Assembly: GCA_026410415.1 (NCBI GenBank)
Contig: JAPMLR010000004.1
Location: 154,831 to 218,830 of the forward strand
Length of the DNA stretch: 64,000 bases
Source of the DNA: Denitratimonas yunnanensis (SeqCode)
Lineage (GTDB): Bacteria; Pseudomonadota; Gammaproteobacteria; Xanthomonadales; Xanthomonadaceae
Direction: 5' to 3'
Position numbers and translations under genes: made by a program. Shown here in pieces: positions 8,401-16,934 of this stretch (position 1 is the first letter of the stretch; the number at the start of each line of letters is the position of its first letter). A model generated the notes under the pieces. It did no database searches. It was not told the origin of the DNA and saw only the letters and a program-made list of their open reading frames with translations.

Positions 8401-10470
8401 GGGACACCAGATAATTATTTCCTTGTCACCAATGCGAATACATTGAAGGATCAGCTCGACAAGGCGTTTGCGCAGATCATCCAGGATACTCAGAACAGCG
8501 GCGGTGTCGCGGCCAGTGGAGCACGCGCGACGGTGGATCTCATGGCCTACGTGCCTGAGTACACGACTACCGACTGGACTGGTGACCTGAGAGCACACAA
8601 ACTGGATCCGGCAACCGGTGCGTTGCGGCCGATGCTCTGGAGCGCTAAAGCAAAGCTCGAGAGCATTTCAAATAGCGCCATTACGAGCCAAGTGGGGCGA
8701 AAGGTGTATTATATCGACGCCACCGAAAATCAGCGAAAAGATTTTTTGGTGGGTGGCTCAGGCTTGGGAGTGGATGCGGACGTTCCGGTAAAGTTGGGTA
8801 TCGACGCCGTTACTGCTTTGGCCGGCGCTTCGACTGAGGACTGGGTGAATTATCTGCGTGGCGACCATCGCAGGGAGCAGGCGAACGGTGGTCCGTTCCG
8901 TAACAGGAGTTCACGCATTGGTGATATATTCTCTCAGCCGGTGGTGCTGGATAAGGCGTCGTATGGATACACCTACCTCCCCGGTGACGAAGGTAGCGAT
9001 TATGAAGCGTTTGTTGCCGGCAAGGAGGATCGTGTTGCGGTAGCTTTCGTCGCATCCAACGATGGCTACCTGCACGCGTTCAATGCGAGTGATGACGCCG
9101 CCAACGGAGGTCGCGAACTTTTTGCCATTGCACCGTTTGGCGTATTGAGTAACATGGCTCAGTTGGGCAGCCCCTCCTATGCCCATCGCTTCTACGTGGA
9201 TGGTTCCCCCACCCAAGGTGATGCCTATCTGGGTGGGGCTTGGAAAACGGTCTTAGTTGGTTCGCTGGGTGCCGGTGGCCGCTCGGTCTATGCACTGGAT
9301 GTGACCGATCCGGCGAATGGCGAAGCCGGCTGGGATGTGCTGTGGGAGTATTCGGAAGCCGATCTTGGGCTGACGATGGGTTCGCCGAAGATAGCGCGCT
9401 TGCCCAATGGTAAATGGGCGGCGATCTTCGGCGGTACCGGGTATGCAACGACCAACAATAAGGCTCACCTGTATATCGTCGATCTCGAGACCGGCGATTT
9501 AATACAGAAGATCGCGGTCAATGACGAAGGGACCGACGACCTTCCCAATGGTCTCGCCACACCGTCCGTCATTGACCTCAATGGTGATGGCATTACGGAT
9601 ATCGTTTATGCAGGCGACTATTATGGAAACTTGTGGAAGTTCGATCTGACGGCATCCGGGACGACGTTGAATGTTGCGAGCAGGAAGCTGTTCACTGCTG
9701 TCGATACTGTTAGTGACGCGACGGCCAACAAGGTTCGGCAGCCCATCACGGGTGGCGTGACTGCCTCCATACATCCGGTGCGTGGGCAGTTGGTATTCTT
9801 CGGGACAGGGCGCTACATGCTTGAGGGCGACAATGCTGCACCTGTGGCGTCCGATCAGGTTCAAAGTTTTTATGCCATCTGGGACGACAACGGGGCGGCG
9901 GTATCGCGTGACAGTCTCGTGGAGCAAACCTTCATCAGTGCTCCAGGGGGGAGGGGTACGTCCAGCAATACCGTGAGTTGGGGTATCCATAAGGGCTGGT
10001 ACATCGATTTGATGACGGGCGGATCCGGGAACGGCGAACGCTTCATCGGCCAGCCGACTGTGGCACTGGGGCGTGTGTTCTTTACCAGCTTCGTGTCCCA
10101 GGGAGATGAGTGTGAGCCAGGCGGCACGAATTGGATCAATTCTCTATGGGCTACCTCAGGCATGGGTGGGCTGGGGAATGGTGGCGCCTCTCAGCCATTG
10201 ACCGGTTCCAGCGGTCCAATCATGAGTGCGATCACGATCGTCACCGGCAGAACCGGTGGCGACGAGGGAACTGGAGGGTGTGCGCCGGGTGACGAAAGCT
10301 GCGTGGAGCCCGGCCCTACGGACGGCGATGGAGATGGGGAGAATGATACTGATCTGGGGCTGGCCACCCCTCGTGGATGTATCGTCAGTGTGGATATGCT
10401 GACCGCTGTGGGCTTGAATCCTTTACTCCGACTATCGTGCGGTCGGCAGTCCTGGCGTCAGCTTCAATAG
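5443..10470 (+). CDS. pilY1: PilY1-type pilus tip adhesin/biogenesis factor with PA14-like insert
   Basis: A 1675-residue secreted protein. I used the ATG at 5443 because it begins a clear Sec signal peptide (MNFFKNPLLLTSF... ending PALA at about residue 29); an upstream in-frame ATG lies inside pilX. A Ca-binding-like DLNGDGIID sits near residue 71. A PA14-like beta domain (GSYEFCVDGDDAVDV to FRLWWRKTG) occupies roughly residues 310-420. The C-terminal PilC/PilY1 beta-propeller spans about 1050-1600 with the Ca loop DLNGDGITD at residue 1378. The tail GRQSWRQ is typical of xanthomonad PilY1. No N-terminal vWA metal site (DxSxS) is visible. PilY1 controls pilus extension and mediates adhesion. 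The coding sequence contains G-runs of 7, 8 and 6 bases. Confidence 0.93.
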   Translation: MNFFKNPLLLTSFIAALVFMTGVSSPALADAPPVSQEPLSVGVGQAAPPLNMLVMGRDHKLYYEAYNDASDLNGDGIIDVGYKGYLLANQGGIDYYGYFDSYRCYTYAEGSLRFEPGAAAPNKTCPGAGQWSGDFLNYLTTSRMDAVRKVLYGGYRSTDTASLTVLERAYIPQESHSWGKEYTSTAVDGYDIANYAPLTQPFEGRRHLFTNVTLLNNANRGPLLRVLNDTSWRVWDWSGRWSSDTGVSDTNCGVSTSSPCASAGGSRPHPGHPGNRIEFDGIETEYAVADNRFGAAQTNTIDCSSNCNTSGAGTQDNFLTVATASFTTVDHNQAAGSYEFCVDGDDAVDVQISSANGVVLGSAGYYGGHGLGNHCTGNPPAGRSTGAIALARNSTYNIKFRHEEMDGGEGFRLWWRKTGPNRAFDWQVFDRNSNAANNKTTNHARFSVSFYNLRPAQGQSVIKDYVARVVACDQAGAGCKQYPNGNYKPVGILHQYGEEDRMMFGLLTGSYASNTQGGVLRKNMSSFSNEVNAADGTFNSAVNGIVKTINNFRVIGLGSGFTYNIDCGLSSPNRGWVNNRPINNGECLMWGNPIAEMMYETLRYFAGAGSPRTEFNIAANAVDSQAPLSLPLPSWQRPYSSGEGGGNDGNGYLRCATPVMTVISDINPSYDGQLPGSRWDPISGASDPAPVNSLNVSTVVDQIWQLEGGGTKNVFIGESGGGGNNAPTPKSASNFSSLRGLSPEEPSKMGTYYSAAVSRFGATNEIGGDKRLMSYVVALSSPLPTWKFDFGEGQNKRTITVVPFAKSTSGTWGGTIDPNSNFQPTNQIVDYYVEELSENRMVFSINYEDTEQGADHDLDAVTRYTFEKLNDRLRVTLRSTFAAGGIHQYMGYVVSGSTKDGVYIDVKDSDTGTPVSYRLNTPQGRDPGYCDPPVGPRPSDCNNLGLDSVREFLPSAGGAAELLESPLWYAAKYGRPAEHDWDEDNDGTPDNYFLVTNANTLKDQLDKAFAQIIQDTQNSGGVAASGARATVDLMAYVPEYTTTDWTGDLRAHKLDPATGALRPMLWSAKAKLESISNSAITSQVGRKVYYIDATENQRKDFLVGGSGLGVDADVPVKLGIDAVTALAGASTEDWVNYLRGDHRREQANGGPFRNRSSRIGDIFSQPVVLDKASYGYTYLPGDEGSDYEAFVAGKEDRVAVAFVASNDGYLHAFNASDDAANGGRELFAIAPFGVLSNMAQLGSPSYAHRFYVDGSPTQGDAYLGGAWKTVLVGSLGAGGRSVYALDVTDPANGEAGWDVLWEYSEADLGLTMGSPKIARLPNGKWAAIFGGTGYATTNNKAHLYIVDLETGDLIQKIAVNDEGTDDLPNGLATPSVIDLNGDGITDIVYAGDYYGNLWKFDLTASGTTLNVASRKLFTAVDTVSDATANKVRQPITGGVTASIHPVRGQLVFFGTGRYMLEGDNAAPVASDQVQSFYAIWDDNGAAVSRDSLVEQTFISAPGGRGTSSNTVSWGIHKGWYIDLMTGGSGNGERFIGQPTVALGRVFFTSFVSQGDECEPGGTNWINSLWATSGMGGLGNGGASQPLTGSSGPIMSAITIVTGRTGGDEGTGGCAPGDESCVEPGPTDGDGDGENDTDLGLATPRGCIVSVDMLTAVGLNPLLRLSCGRQSWRQLQ

Positions 10471-10487
10471 AGCACGGCGCGATTCAG

Positions 10488-10509
10488 AGCCGGCAGTATT
10501 GCCGGCTTT
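10488..10509 (+). terminator. Hairpin between pilY1 and pilE
   Basis: A perfect 8-bp stem AGCCGGCA/TGCCGGCT (10488-10495, 10500-10507) with a four-base loop, followed only by TTTG. The short T-run suggests partial termination or an mRNA-stabilising hairpin that would set pilE expression apart from the upstream minor pilins. Confidence 0.5.
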
Positions 10510-10546
10510 GTGACCGATTAGATGTTCAATCAAAGGAGTGCGGCAG

Positions 10547-10942
10547 GTGCATCGTAATTTTGCAACGCGGGCCCAGAGACATGGGTTTACGCTAATAGAG
10601 TTGATGGTGGTGGTAGCGATCATTAGCATTCTTGCGGCCATTGCCTATCCGTCCTATATGGAATACGTCAGGAAGGCGCGGAGAACCCAGGCGCAATCAG
10701 ACATGATGGAGACAGTGCAGAAGGCCGAGCGTTACTTCTCGGCTCGAAACTCATACGCTGGATTTTCAGATATCAGCAGCTCTCAAGCGACCTTCTACAC
10801 GATATCTTTTGTCGCAGATCCAACCGCAACAGCGTTCACTCTTCAGGCCGAACCAACCGGGGGGCAGAGCGGTGACAAATGTGGAACCATGAGCATCAAT
10901 CAGGCTGGAACGAAAACCGCCGATGAAGGCAGTTGCTGGTAG
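10547..10942 (+). CDS. pilE: Type IV pilin PilE-family minor pilin
   Basis: A 131-residue type IVa pilin. The leader HRNFATRAQRHG is cleaved before FTLIELMVVVAIISILAAIA (Glu+5 present), followed by YPSYMEYVRKARRTQAQSDM, a classic PilE helix. A short head ends in a Cys pair (DKC...SCW) forming the D-loop. AAGGAG at 10533-10538 is eight bases before GTG 10547, so that start is preferred over the GTG at 10538, which overlaps the ribosome site. In this operon position PilE is normally a minor pilin of the tip complex rather than the major pilin PilA. A strong terminator follows. Confidence 0.9.
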   Translation: MHRNFATRAQRHGFTLIELMVVVAIISILAAIAYPSYMEYVRKARRTQAQSDMMETVQKAERYFSARNSYAGFSDISSSQATFYTISFVADPTATAFTLQAEPTGGQSGDKCGTMSINQAGTKTADEGSCW

Positions 10943-10973
10943 CGCACTGTGGGCTTCCGCATGTTCCTTTCCG

Positions 10974-11000
10974 GCCCGGCGCAAGCCGGGCTTTGCTTTT
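10974..11000 (+). terminator. Rho-independent terminator of the pilin operon
   Basis: A 7-bp GC stem GCCCGGC/GCCGGGC (10974-10980, 10985-10991) with a GCAA tetraloop, followed by TTTGCTTTT. It sits 30 bp after the pilE stop and ends the minor pilin operon. Confidence 0.85.
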
Positions 11001-11084
11001 GGGTATATGGGCAGATACGAACCCGATCAACGATAATGCCCATTGCACCGCGCCGCTCCCGCGCGCGGATGAGGCGAGTGAGTG

Positions 11085-12320
11085 ATGAGTGCAGCATTTG
11101 TTCCTGTGCGCAGGCGCACGCTGAAGGCCGTTGTGGGTGGTGTTGCGGTAGGTGGCGATGCGCCGGTGGTCGTGCAGTCGATGACCAATACCGATACCGC
11201 CGATATCGCATCGACAGTGAAGCAGGTGGCGCAGCTGTGGCGCGCCGGTTCCGAGTTGGTTCGGCTGACGGTCAACAATGCGGAGGCGGCTGCAGCGGTA
11301 CCGCGTATCCGTGACAAGTTGGCGATGATGGGGGTGGAGGTGCCGCTGATCGGCGATTTCCACTACAACGGCCATCAGTTGCTGACGGATGAGCCGGCCG
11401 CCGCCGAAGCGCTGGCCAAGTACCGCATCAATCCGGGCAATGTCGGTTTCGGGCGCAAGCGCGACACGCAGTTCGCGACGCTGATCGAACTGGCATGCCG
11501 ATACAACAAGCCAGTGCGCATCGGTGCGAACTGGGGCTCGCTGGATCAGGCCTTGGCGGCGCGTCTGATGGACGAGAACGCACAACGTTCGCAACCTTGG
11601 GAGGCCGCTGCGGTCTTGCGCGAGGCGCTGATTCGTTCCGCCCTGGATTCTGCGGAACGTGCGGTGGAGTTGGGGCTGGCGCCGGAGCGGATCGTGCTGT
11701 CGTGCAAGGTTTCCGGGGTGCAGGATCTGATTGCGGTGTATCGCGACCTTGCGTCGCGTTGCGCCTATCCGCTGCATCTGGGTCTTACCGAAGCCGGCTT
11801 GGGCAGCAAGGGGATCGTGGCTTCTACCGCGGCATTGGCGGTGCTGTTGCAGGAAGGTATCGGCGATACCATCCGCATTTCGCTCACACCCGAGCCGGAG
11901 CAGTCGCGCACCCAGGAAGTGATCGTGGCGCAGGAACTGCTCCAGACGATGGGTCTGCGTGCGTTCACGCCGCAAGTGACGGCGTGTCCGGGCTGCGGGC
12001 GCACGACATCCACCTTCTTCCAGCACCTGGCCAAGACGGTGCAGGAGCATGTGCGCGAACAGATGCCGGTGTGGAAGATTGCCCATCCCGGGGCGGAAAA
12101 CATGACCTTGGCGGTGATGGGTTGCATCGTCAACGGCCCGGGCGAATCGCGGTATGCCAACATCGGCATTTCGCTGCCGGGCACGGGCGAGGCTCCGACC
12201 GCGCCGGTGTTCATCGATGGCGAGAAGGCGGTGACACTGCGTGGCGAGAATATTGCCCAGGAGTTCGTCGCCCTGATCGACGATTACGTGAAAACGCGCT
12301 ACAGGCCGGGAATGGAGTGA
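11085..12320 (+). CDS. ispG: 4-hydroxy-3-methylbut-2-en-1-yl diphosphate synthase IspG (GcpE)
   Basis: A 411-residue IspG of the bacterial two-domain type. It converts 2-C-methyl-erythritol 2,4-cyclodiphosphate to HMBPP in the MEP isoprenoid pathway using a [4Fe-4S] cluster. The cluster ligands are Cys301, Cys304 (ACPGCGR) and Cys347 ([10 protein letters not shown]), with the usual Glu in GPGES. The TIM-barrel N-terminus includes [11 protein letters not shown] and the [11 protein letters not shown] strand. ATG 11085 is taken over the adjacent GTG 11082. It stands alone after the pilin terminator and converges on the GGDEF gene. Confidence 0.96.
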   Translation: MSAAFVPVRRRTLKAVVGGVAVGGDAPVVVQSMTNTDTADIASTVKQVAQLWRAGSELVRLTVNNAEAAAAVPRIRDKLAMMGVEVPLIGDFHYNGHQLLTDEPAAAEALAKYRINPGNVGFGRKRDTQFATLIELACRYNKPVRIGANWGSLDQALAARLMDENAQRSQPWEAAAVLREALIRSALDSAERAVELGLAPERIVLSCKVSGVQDLIAVYRDLASRCAYPLHLGLTEAGLGSKGIVASTAALAVLLQEGIGDTIRISLTPEPEQSRTQEVIVAQELLQTMGLRAFTPQVTACPGCGRTTSTFFQHLAKTVQEHVREQMPVWKIAHPGAENMTLAVMGCIVNGPGESRYANIGISLPGTGEAPTAPVFIDGEKAVTLRGENIAQEFVALIDDYVKTRYRPGME

Positions 12321-12393
12321 GTGCTCGAGGCTGTGCGCTGATGTCGCGCGAATCGGATCGTGCTGCCGGTGAGGGCGTGCGCACAAGCGCGAT

Positions 12394-13281
12394 CTAGGCC
12401 GTCACCACCCGATTCCGACCGCTTTGTTTGGCGCGGTAGAGCGCTTTGTCGGCGGCGCGCATCAGCGACGGGCGGTCGGGGAGGGCGGTGCCGTGCTGAG
12501 CCAGACCGATGCTGATGGTGATCGGGCTGCTGATGCCGACGTGAGAGTACGTGATGGTTTCCACTGCCTGACGCATCGCCTGCATGTGCGCGAGGGCTTC
12601 CTCGCGGGACAGTTCTGGAATCAGCAATGCGAATTCCTCGCCACCGATGCGGCCTGCGACATCCTGCGTATGCATGTTGTGGCGGATCGTGCGGGCGACC
12701 TGACGCAGCACCTGATCGCCTGTTTGGTGGCCATGGGTGTCGTTGATGCGCTTGAACAGATCCACGTCGAGTATGGCGAGCGCCAATGGCAACTGGTTGC
12801 GGATGGCGCGGACCAGTTCGCGTTCGAGGATTTCGATGAACTGGCGGCGATTGTAGAACCCGGTCAGCTCGTCGTGGCTGGCGAGTTGGTGGACTTCCTC
12901 GTGATAACGCGCCTCGACGCTGGCGTCGCCGATGAACTTGAGGATGCTTTCGCCGATGGTGAGGTGGTCGCCATCGGCGAGATCGGCGACTTCGACCATG
13001 CGATCGTTGAGTCGGGTCGCATTGGTCGAACCCAGATCGCGAACGCGATAGCGGTTGTTCTCGGCCCAGATCTCGCAATGCCTGCGTGACACCGATGCAT
13101 GCAGGATGTGCAAGTCGCAGGCATGGTCTCGACCCACGACGATGGGCACATCGAGGATATCCACACGTTTGCCCAAGCCCTCGCCGTGGATCACGACAAG
13201 GCAGGCCGCCTGCGCCTCGGGCCGATTCGGGCCGGAGGACAGGATCGTGCGCTGAGTGGTGTCGGGGTCGCGCGGGTCCAT
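12394..13281 (-). CDS. FHA-domain diguanylate cyclase (GGDEF)
   Basis: A 295-residue cytoplasmic protein with no membrane segments. An N-terminal forkhead-associated domain (VGRDHACDLHI, SVSRRHCEI, LGSTNATRLND) binds phosphothreonine partners. The C-terminal GGDEF domain has an intact active site GGEEF and upstream LDVDLFKRINDTHGHQTGD, so c-di-GMP synthesis is expected. No RxxD inhibitory site is obvious just before GGEEF. I took the ATG at 13281; a TTG 13 codons upstream is possible. FHA-GGDEF fusions are common in xanthomonads, coupling Ser/Thr kinase signals to c-di-GMP. It is not clearly in an operon. Confidence 0.9.
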   Translation of the reverse strand: MDPRDPDTTQRTILSSGPNRPEAQAACLVVIHGEGLGKRVDILDVPIVVGRDHACDLHILHASVSRRHCEIWAENNRYRVRDLGSTNATRLNDRMVEVADLADGDHLTIGESILKFIGDASVEARYHEEVHQLASHDELTGFYNRRQFIEILERELVRAIRNQLPLALAILDVDLFKRINDTHGHQTGDQVLRQVARTIRHNMHTQDVAGRIGGEEFALLIPELSREEALAHMQAMRQAVETITYSHVGISSPITISIGLAQHGTALPDRPSLMRAADKALYRAKQSGRNRVVTA

Positions 13282-13410
13282 GCGGAAGAGTACGCTAGTG
13301 AAGGGGGAATCATCGCGCAAAACCGATCGTCATGGCGAGCCGGATTCGTTACGCGCGCCAAGACGTCCCGTCGCGCACGCAGGCGCGACCTGCGGCAGGT
13401 TGTCGCATCC

Positions 13411-13437
13411 GCAGGTCGGGGTCACACCCCCGACGCG
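13411..13437 (-). repeat. REP-like palindromic intergenic element, copy 2
   Basis: GTCGGGG/CCCCGAC inverted repeat (13415-13421, 13428-13434) with a six-base loop. Read on the minus strand it matches the element at 2181-2206 in 18 of 20 core bases and shares the flanks GCGTC and ACCT. It lies between the divergently placed GGDEF start and the EamA gene's stop. Confidence 0.55.
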
Positions 13438-13468
13438 GTTTTCCGACGCCGCAACCGGGAAGGGCTTC

Positions 13469-14407
13469 TTACCCGGAAAGTTTGCTGTGCGAGCCGACTT
13501 CCGGATCGGTGATCGTCTGGCGCGCGAGTTTCGCTTCCCGCAGCGCGATGTAATAGTTCGATCCGAGCACGATGGCGGCGCCGATCACGGTCCAGCGATC
13601 CACGATTTCACCGAACAGAAGCCAACCATAGAACCCGACCACCAGTACCTGCACGAAGGTGATCGGAGTCAGCAGCGACGCATCGCCGAGTTTGAGCGCA
13701 CGGGTCCAGAGCATGTGGCCGGACGTGCCGAAGAATCCGGCGAGGATGATCCACAGCCAGGTGATGCCCTGGGGCCACTCCCACACCCACAGTGCCGGCA
13801 GCAACGACATCGGTATCCACAGCAGCGAGGTGTAAAGCACGATGGCATCGGCTTTCTCCGTGCGCGAGAGCAGCTTGATGCTGATGGCCACCCAGCCGCT
13901 CAACGCGGCGGCTGCCAAGGCGATCAGCGCGTGCATGCTGAAGGATGTTGCGCCGGGTCGGACGATCACCAGCACGCCTATGAAGCCGATGATGACCGCA
14001 CTCCAGCGACGGACGCGCACCACCTCGCCAAGAATCAGCACTGCGCCGATGGTGACGAACAGCGGTGTAGCGTAGGAGATCGAAACTGCCTGCGCCAGCG
14101 GCAGGTGCACAATGGCCCAGAAGCCGCACAGCATCGAACATATCCCGACGGCACAGCGCACCACATACAGCGGCAGCTTGCTGGTGCGCAGCAGGCCGGG
14201 GCCGTGCCGGAACAGCAGAGGCAGCGCGAATGCGAAGCCGAACAGGTTGCGGAAAAACGCGATCTCGAACGGATGCAGTTGCGCCGAAGCGTAGCGGATC
14301 GTCACGGCCATGCTGCCGAACATGACGGTGCTGCCAAGCATCAGCAGGATGGCGCGGCGCAGGTCACGCTGGGCGGAAGAAGGGCTCGCAAGAGGTTCGG
14401 AAGACAT
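13469..14407 (-). CDS. EamA/DMT-family transporter
   Basis: A 312-residue inner-membrane protein with about ten hydrophobic helices arranged as two EamA repeats. The first begins RRAILLMLGSTVMFGSMAV and the second begins around ALIALAAAALSGWVAISIKL. The pattern PFEIAFFRNLFGF after helix 2 and the end-of-repeat motif LFGEIVDRWTVIGAAIVLGS are typical of drug/metabolite transporters of the RarD/YdcZ type. The substrate cannot be told from sequence; members export amino acids, nucleosides or other small metabolites. It is monocistronic in appearance and separated from murB by 141 bp. Confidence 0.85.
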   Translation of the reverse strand: MSSEPLASPSSAQRDLRRAILLMLGSTVMFGSMAVTIRYASAQLHPFEIAFFRNLFGFAFALPLLFRHGPGLLRTSKLPLYVVRCAVGICSMLCGFWAIVHLPLAQAVSISYATPLFVTIGAVLILGEVVRVRRWSAVIIGFIGVLVIVRPGATSFSMHALIALAAAALSGWVAISIKLLSRTEKADAIVLYTSLLWIPMSLLPALWVWEWPQGITWLWIILAGFFGTSGHMLWTRALKLGDASLLTPITFVQVLVVGFYGWLLFGEIVDRWTVIGAAIVLGSNYYIALREAKLARQTITDPEVGSHSKLSG

Positions 14408-14548
14408 GGTGATAACACTATGGGTGTCGGAAGCCGGGCAGGCGAGGGCCTTTAGGCATGCTCGGACGTTGTCGTTCAGGGGGCGTCGCGGGAGCCGTCG
14501 ATTGTCCGGTTCGGCATGCCACCGGCGCGGGCCGGAGGGCGGTCGTGC

Positions 14549-15592
14549 TCAGAACGTCGCGCCGATGATGCGGGCTTCCGGTTCCAGCGTCACGCCGAAG
14601 CGCTCACGCACGGAGGCGGCGATGCGACGGGCCAGATCGAGCATTTGCGTGCCGCTGGCCGTGCCGTGGTTGACCAGCACCAGCGCATGTTGCGCAGCCA
14701 CGCCGGCATCGCCGTCGCGATGGCCTTTCCAGCCGGCGCGTTCGATCAGCCATGCGGCAGGGAGCTTGCGCAGCGACTCGTCGCCGGCTGGAAACACGGG
14801 CAAGCCGGCCTCATCGCGCAGCAATTCTTCGGCCAGCGTCGCCGGGATGATCGGGTTGCGGAAGAAACTGCCGACGTTGGGCAGCAGTGTCGGGTTCGGC
14901 AGCTTGCGGGTACGCAGGCGGGTCACGGCTTCGGCGACGTGGGCCGGGCGTGGTGAATCGCCGGCACCGAGCACGGCCAGTTCGTCACGCAGGCCGGGGT
15001 AGTCGATGCGTGGTGCGCGATGGCGTGGCAGGCGCAGTTCGATCGCCGTCACGAGCCAACGCGAGGGGTCACGCTTGAAGAGGCTGTCGCGGTACCCGAA
15101 GGCACATTCGGCTGCTGTCAGCCGCACGTTGCGGAGGACCTGCCGATCGAAGGCTTCGACGGTCTCGATGAATTCGCCGACTTCGGTGCCGTAGGCGCCG
15201 ATGTTCTGGATCGGCGCGGCGCCGGCCGTGCCCGGGATCAGCGCGAGGTTCTCCAGCCCGGCGAGGCCCAGTCCCAGACTCCAGCGCACCACGTCGTCCC
15301 AGTGCTCGCCTGCGCCCACGCGCACCAGCACGCTCTCGCCGTCGTCCGAAACGATGCGGCGTTCGAGTGCGCCGACACAGATCGTCGCGCCGGGCACGTC
15401 GCCCACGATCAAGGTGTTGCTGCCTTCACCCAGAACAAGAACGGGAGCCGTGCGCATCCATGGCAGCGAAAACAGTTCGTCCAGTCCGTCGGGCCGACGC
15501 ACATCCACGAGCAGCTCCGACCGCGCCGGTACGCGGAAGCCATTGCGTGCCAGCAGCGAGGCGTTTTCGGTGAGCGTGTAGGCCGCGCTCAT
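14549..15592 (-). CDS. murB: UDP-N-acetylenolpyruvoylglucosamine reductase MurB (type I)
   Basis: A 347-residue FAD enzyme that reduces UDP-GlcNAc-enolpyruvate to UDP-MurNAc, the second committed step of peptidoglycan synthesis. The FAD-binding PCMH-type segment shows LGEGSNTLI and [22 protein letters not shown]. Catalytic residues are visible as the Arg of FGYRDSLFK, the Ser of GSFFRNP and the Glu of LEPEARIIG. Length and the split C-terminus are those of the E. coli-like type I enzyme. Its start overlaps the pyrD stop (15589-15592), so pyrD-murB form a coupled pair. Confidence 0.95.
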   Translation of the reverse strand: MSAAYTLTENASLLARNGFRVPARSELLVDVRRPDGLDELFSLPWMRTAPVLVLGEGSNTLIVGDVPGATICVGALERRIVSDDGESVLVRVGAGEHWDDVVRWSLGLGLAGLENLALIPGTAGAAPIQNIGAYGTEVGEFIETVEAFDRQVLRNVRLTAAECAFGYRDSLFKRDPSRWLVTAIELRLPRHRAPRIDYPGLRDELAVLGAGDSPRPAHVAEAVTRLRTRKLPNPTLLPNVGSFFRNPIIPATLAEELLRDEAGLPVFPAGDESLRKLPAAWLIERAGWKGHRDGDAGVAAQHALVLVNHGTASGTQMLDLARRIAASVRERFGVTLEPEARIIGATF

Positions 15593-16629
15593 CGGCGCGT
15601 GGTGCCCTGTTCACGGCGTCGCCGCAAGGCTTCCACGCATTCGCCGATCAATGCCGGCCCGCGATAGACCAGGCCGCTGTAACACTGCACCAGCGCAGCG
15701 CCGGCGGCCAGTTTGCCGGCGGCGTCGGCGCCACTGAGGATGCCGCCGACCCCGATCAGCGGTGTCTGCTTCGACAACACGCCGCGCAGATGGCGAAGTA
15801 CCGCCGTGGACATGCCGTAGAGCGGTGCGCCGGAGAGGCCTCCGGCTTCTTCGGCATGAGGCAGGCCGGCAACCTCGAAGCGGTCCAGGGTGGTATTGGT
15901 GGCGATGACGCCGTCGATGCCGATCGTATCGAGCGTGGCACCCAGTGCGTCGATGTCCTGTTCGGAGAGGTCGGGCGCGATCTTGAGCAACAACGGGCGC
16001 CGGATGCCGCGCTGTGCGGCCAGACGTTCCTGAGCCTCGCGCAGTCCGCCGGCGAGTGCGCGCAGCGGCTCGCCGAGCTGGAGCGCACGCAATCCTGCCG
16101 TATTGGGTGAAGAGATGTTGACGACGATGTATGAGGCCACGTCCCAGGCGCGTTCCAGACAGTGCACGTAGTCGGCCAGGGCGTCCTCGTTCGGCGTGTC
16201 CTTGTTCTTGCCGATGTTGACGCCGATGACGCCTCTCCAGCGGGCACGTTCGACATTGCGGACGAGAGCGTCGATGCCGTCGTTGTTGAACCCCATCCGA
16301 TTGATCACTGCCTGTTTTTCCGGCAGCCGGAACAGGCGTGGCATGGGATTACCCGGCTGCAGGCGTGGCGTGACCGTTCCCACTTCGATGAATCCGAAGC
16401 CAAACGTGGCGAGCGCATCGATGTAGGCGCCGTTCTTGTCCAGCCCGGCGGCCAGACCGACCGGGTTCCGGAACGTCAGCCCGAAAGCTTGCGTCGGCAG
16501 GTCGGGCACACCATGGGTGGCGAGTCCCAGCAGCCCGCAGCGGCGCGCCCGCTCGGCCCAGCGCAACGCACGTGCGTGGGCGCTTTCGGGGTCGCCGGTG
16601 AAAAACAGCGGGCGCAGGAGGCGATACAT
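15589..16629 (-). CDS. pyrD: Dihydroorotate dehydrogenase (quinone), class 2
   Basis: A 346-residue class 2 DHODH that oxidises dihydroorotate to orotate with electrons passed to quinone. The N-terminal amphipathic helix ([19 protein letters not shown]) is the membrane/quinone segment. The barrel carries [15 protein letters not shown], the NISSPNT loop with the class 2 catalytic serine, and the FMN phosphate site GVGGILSG. The gene sits directly downstream of a DUF4190 gene (5-bp gap) and overlaps murB by four bases, so all three may be cotranscribed. Confidence 0.96.
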   Translation of the reverse strand: MYRLLRPLFFTGDPESAHARALRWAERARRCGLLGLATHGVPDLPTQAFGLTFRNPVGLAAGLDKNGAYIDALATFGFGFIEVGTVTPRLQPGNPMPRLFRLPEKQAVINRMGFNNDGIDALVRNVERARWRGVIGVNIGKNKDTPNEDALADYVHCLERAWDVASYIVVNISSPNTAGLRALQLGEPLRALAGGLREAQERLAAQRGIRRPLLLKIAPDLSEQDIDALGATLDTIGIDGVIATNTTLDRFEVAGLPHAEEAGGLSGAPLYGMSTAVLRHLRGVLSKQTPLIGVGGILSGADAAGKLAAGAALVQCYSGLVYRGPALIGECVEALRRRREQGTTRR

Positions 16630-16634
16630 GGTCG

Positions 16635-16925
16635 TCAGAGGGACAACGCGGCCAGACCGCCGAAAAACAGGAGGATCGCCACGATGAACAACACGCCCAG
16701 CAACAGCAACGCGAGCTGCAGGTACCCCAGCACCATGCCGGCGATCGCCAGGCCATCGCCCTCAAGCCGTTCCGGCGCGCCACGGATCTCGCTGCGCGCC
16801 ATGTGGCCGGTGACGACGGCCACGATGGCGCCCAGCAGTGGCAGCAGGACCCACGACACCACGCCACAGATCAGGCTGACGATGGCGAGTGCGCTGGTCT
16901 GGCGGGCCGGAACGGAGAGGTTCAT
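16635..16925 (-). CDS. DUF4190 small membrane protein
   Basis: A 96-residue protein with two long hydrophobic helices. The hallmark of the DUF4190 family is present: [19 protein letters not shown], then [15 protein letters not shown], then [16 protein letters not shown]. These proteins are inner-membrane and of unknown function, often next to unrelated genes. It lies nine bases after the ALDH7 gene stop and five before pyrD, so it is transcribed with both. Nothing beyond the family name can be said about its role. Confidence 0.85.
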   Translation of the reverse strand: MNLSVPARQTSALAIVSLICGVVSWVLLPLLGAIVAVVTGHMARSEIRGAPERLEGDGLAIAGMVLGYLQLALLLLGVLFIVAILLFFGGLAALSL

Positions 16926-16934
16926 TGCGTGTCC

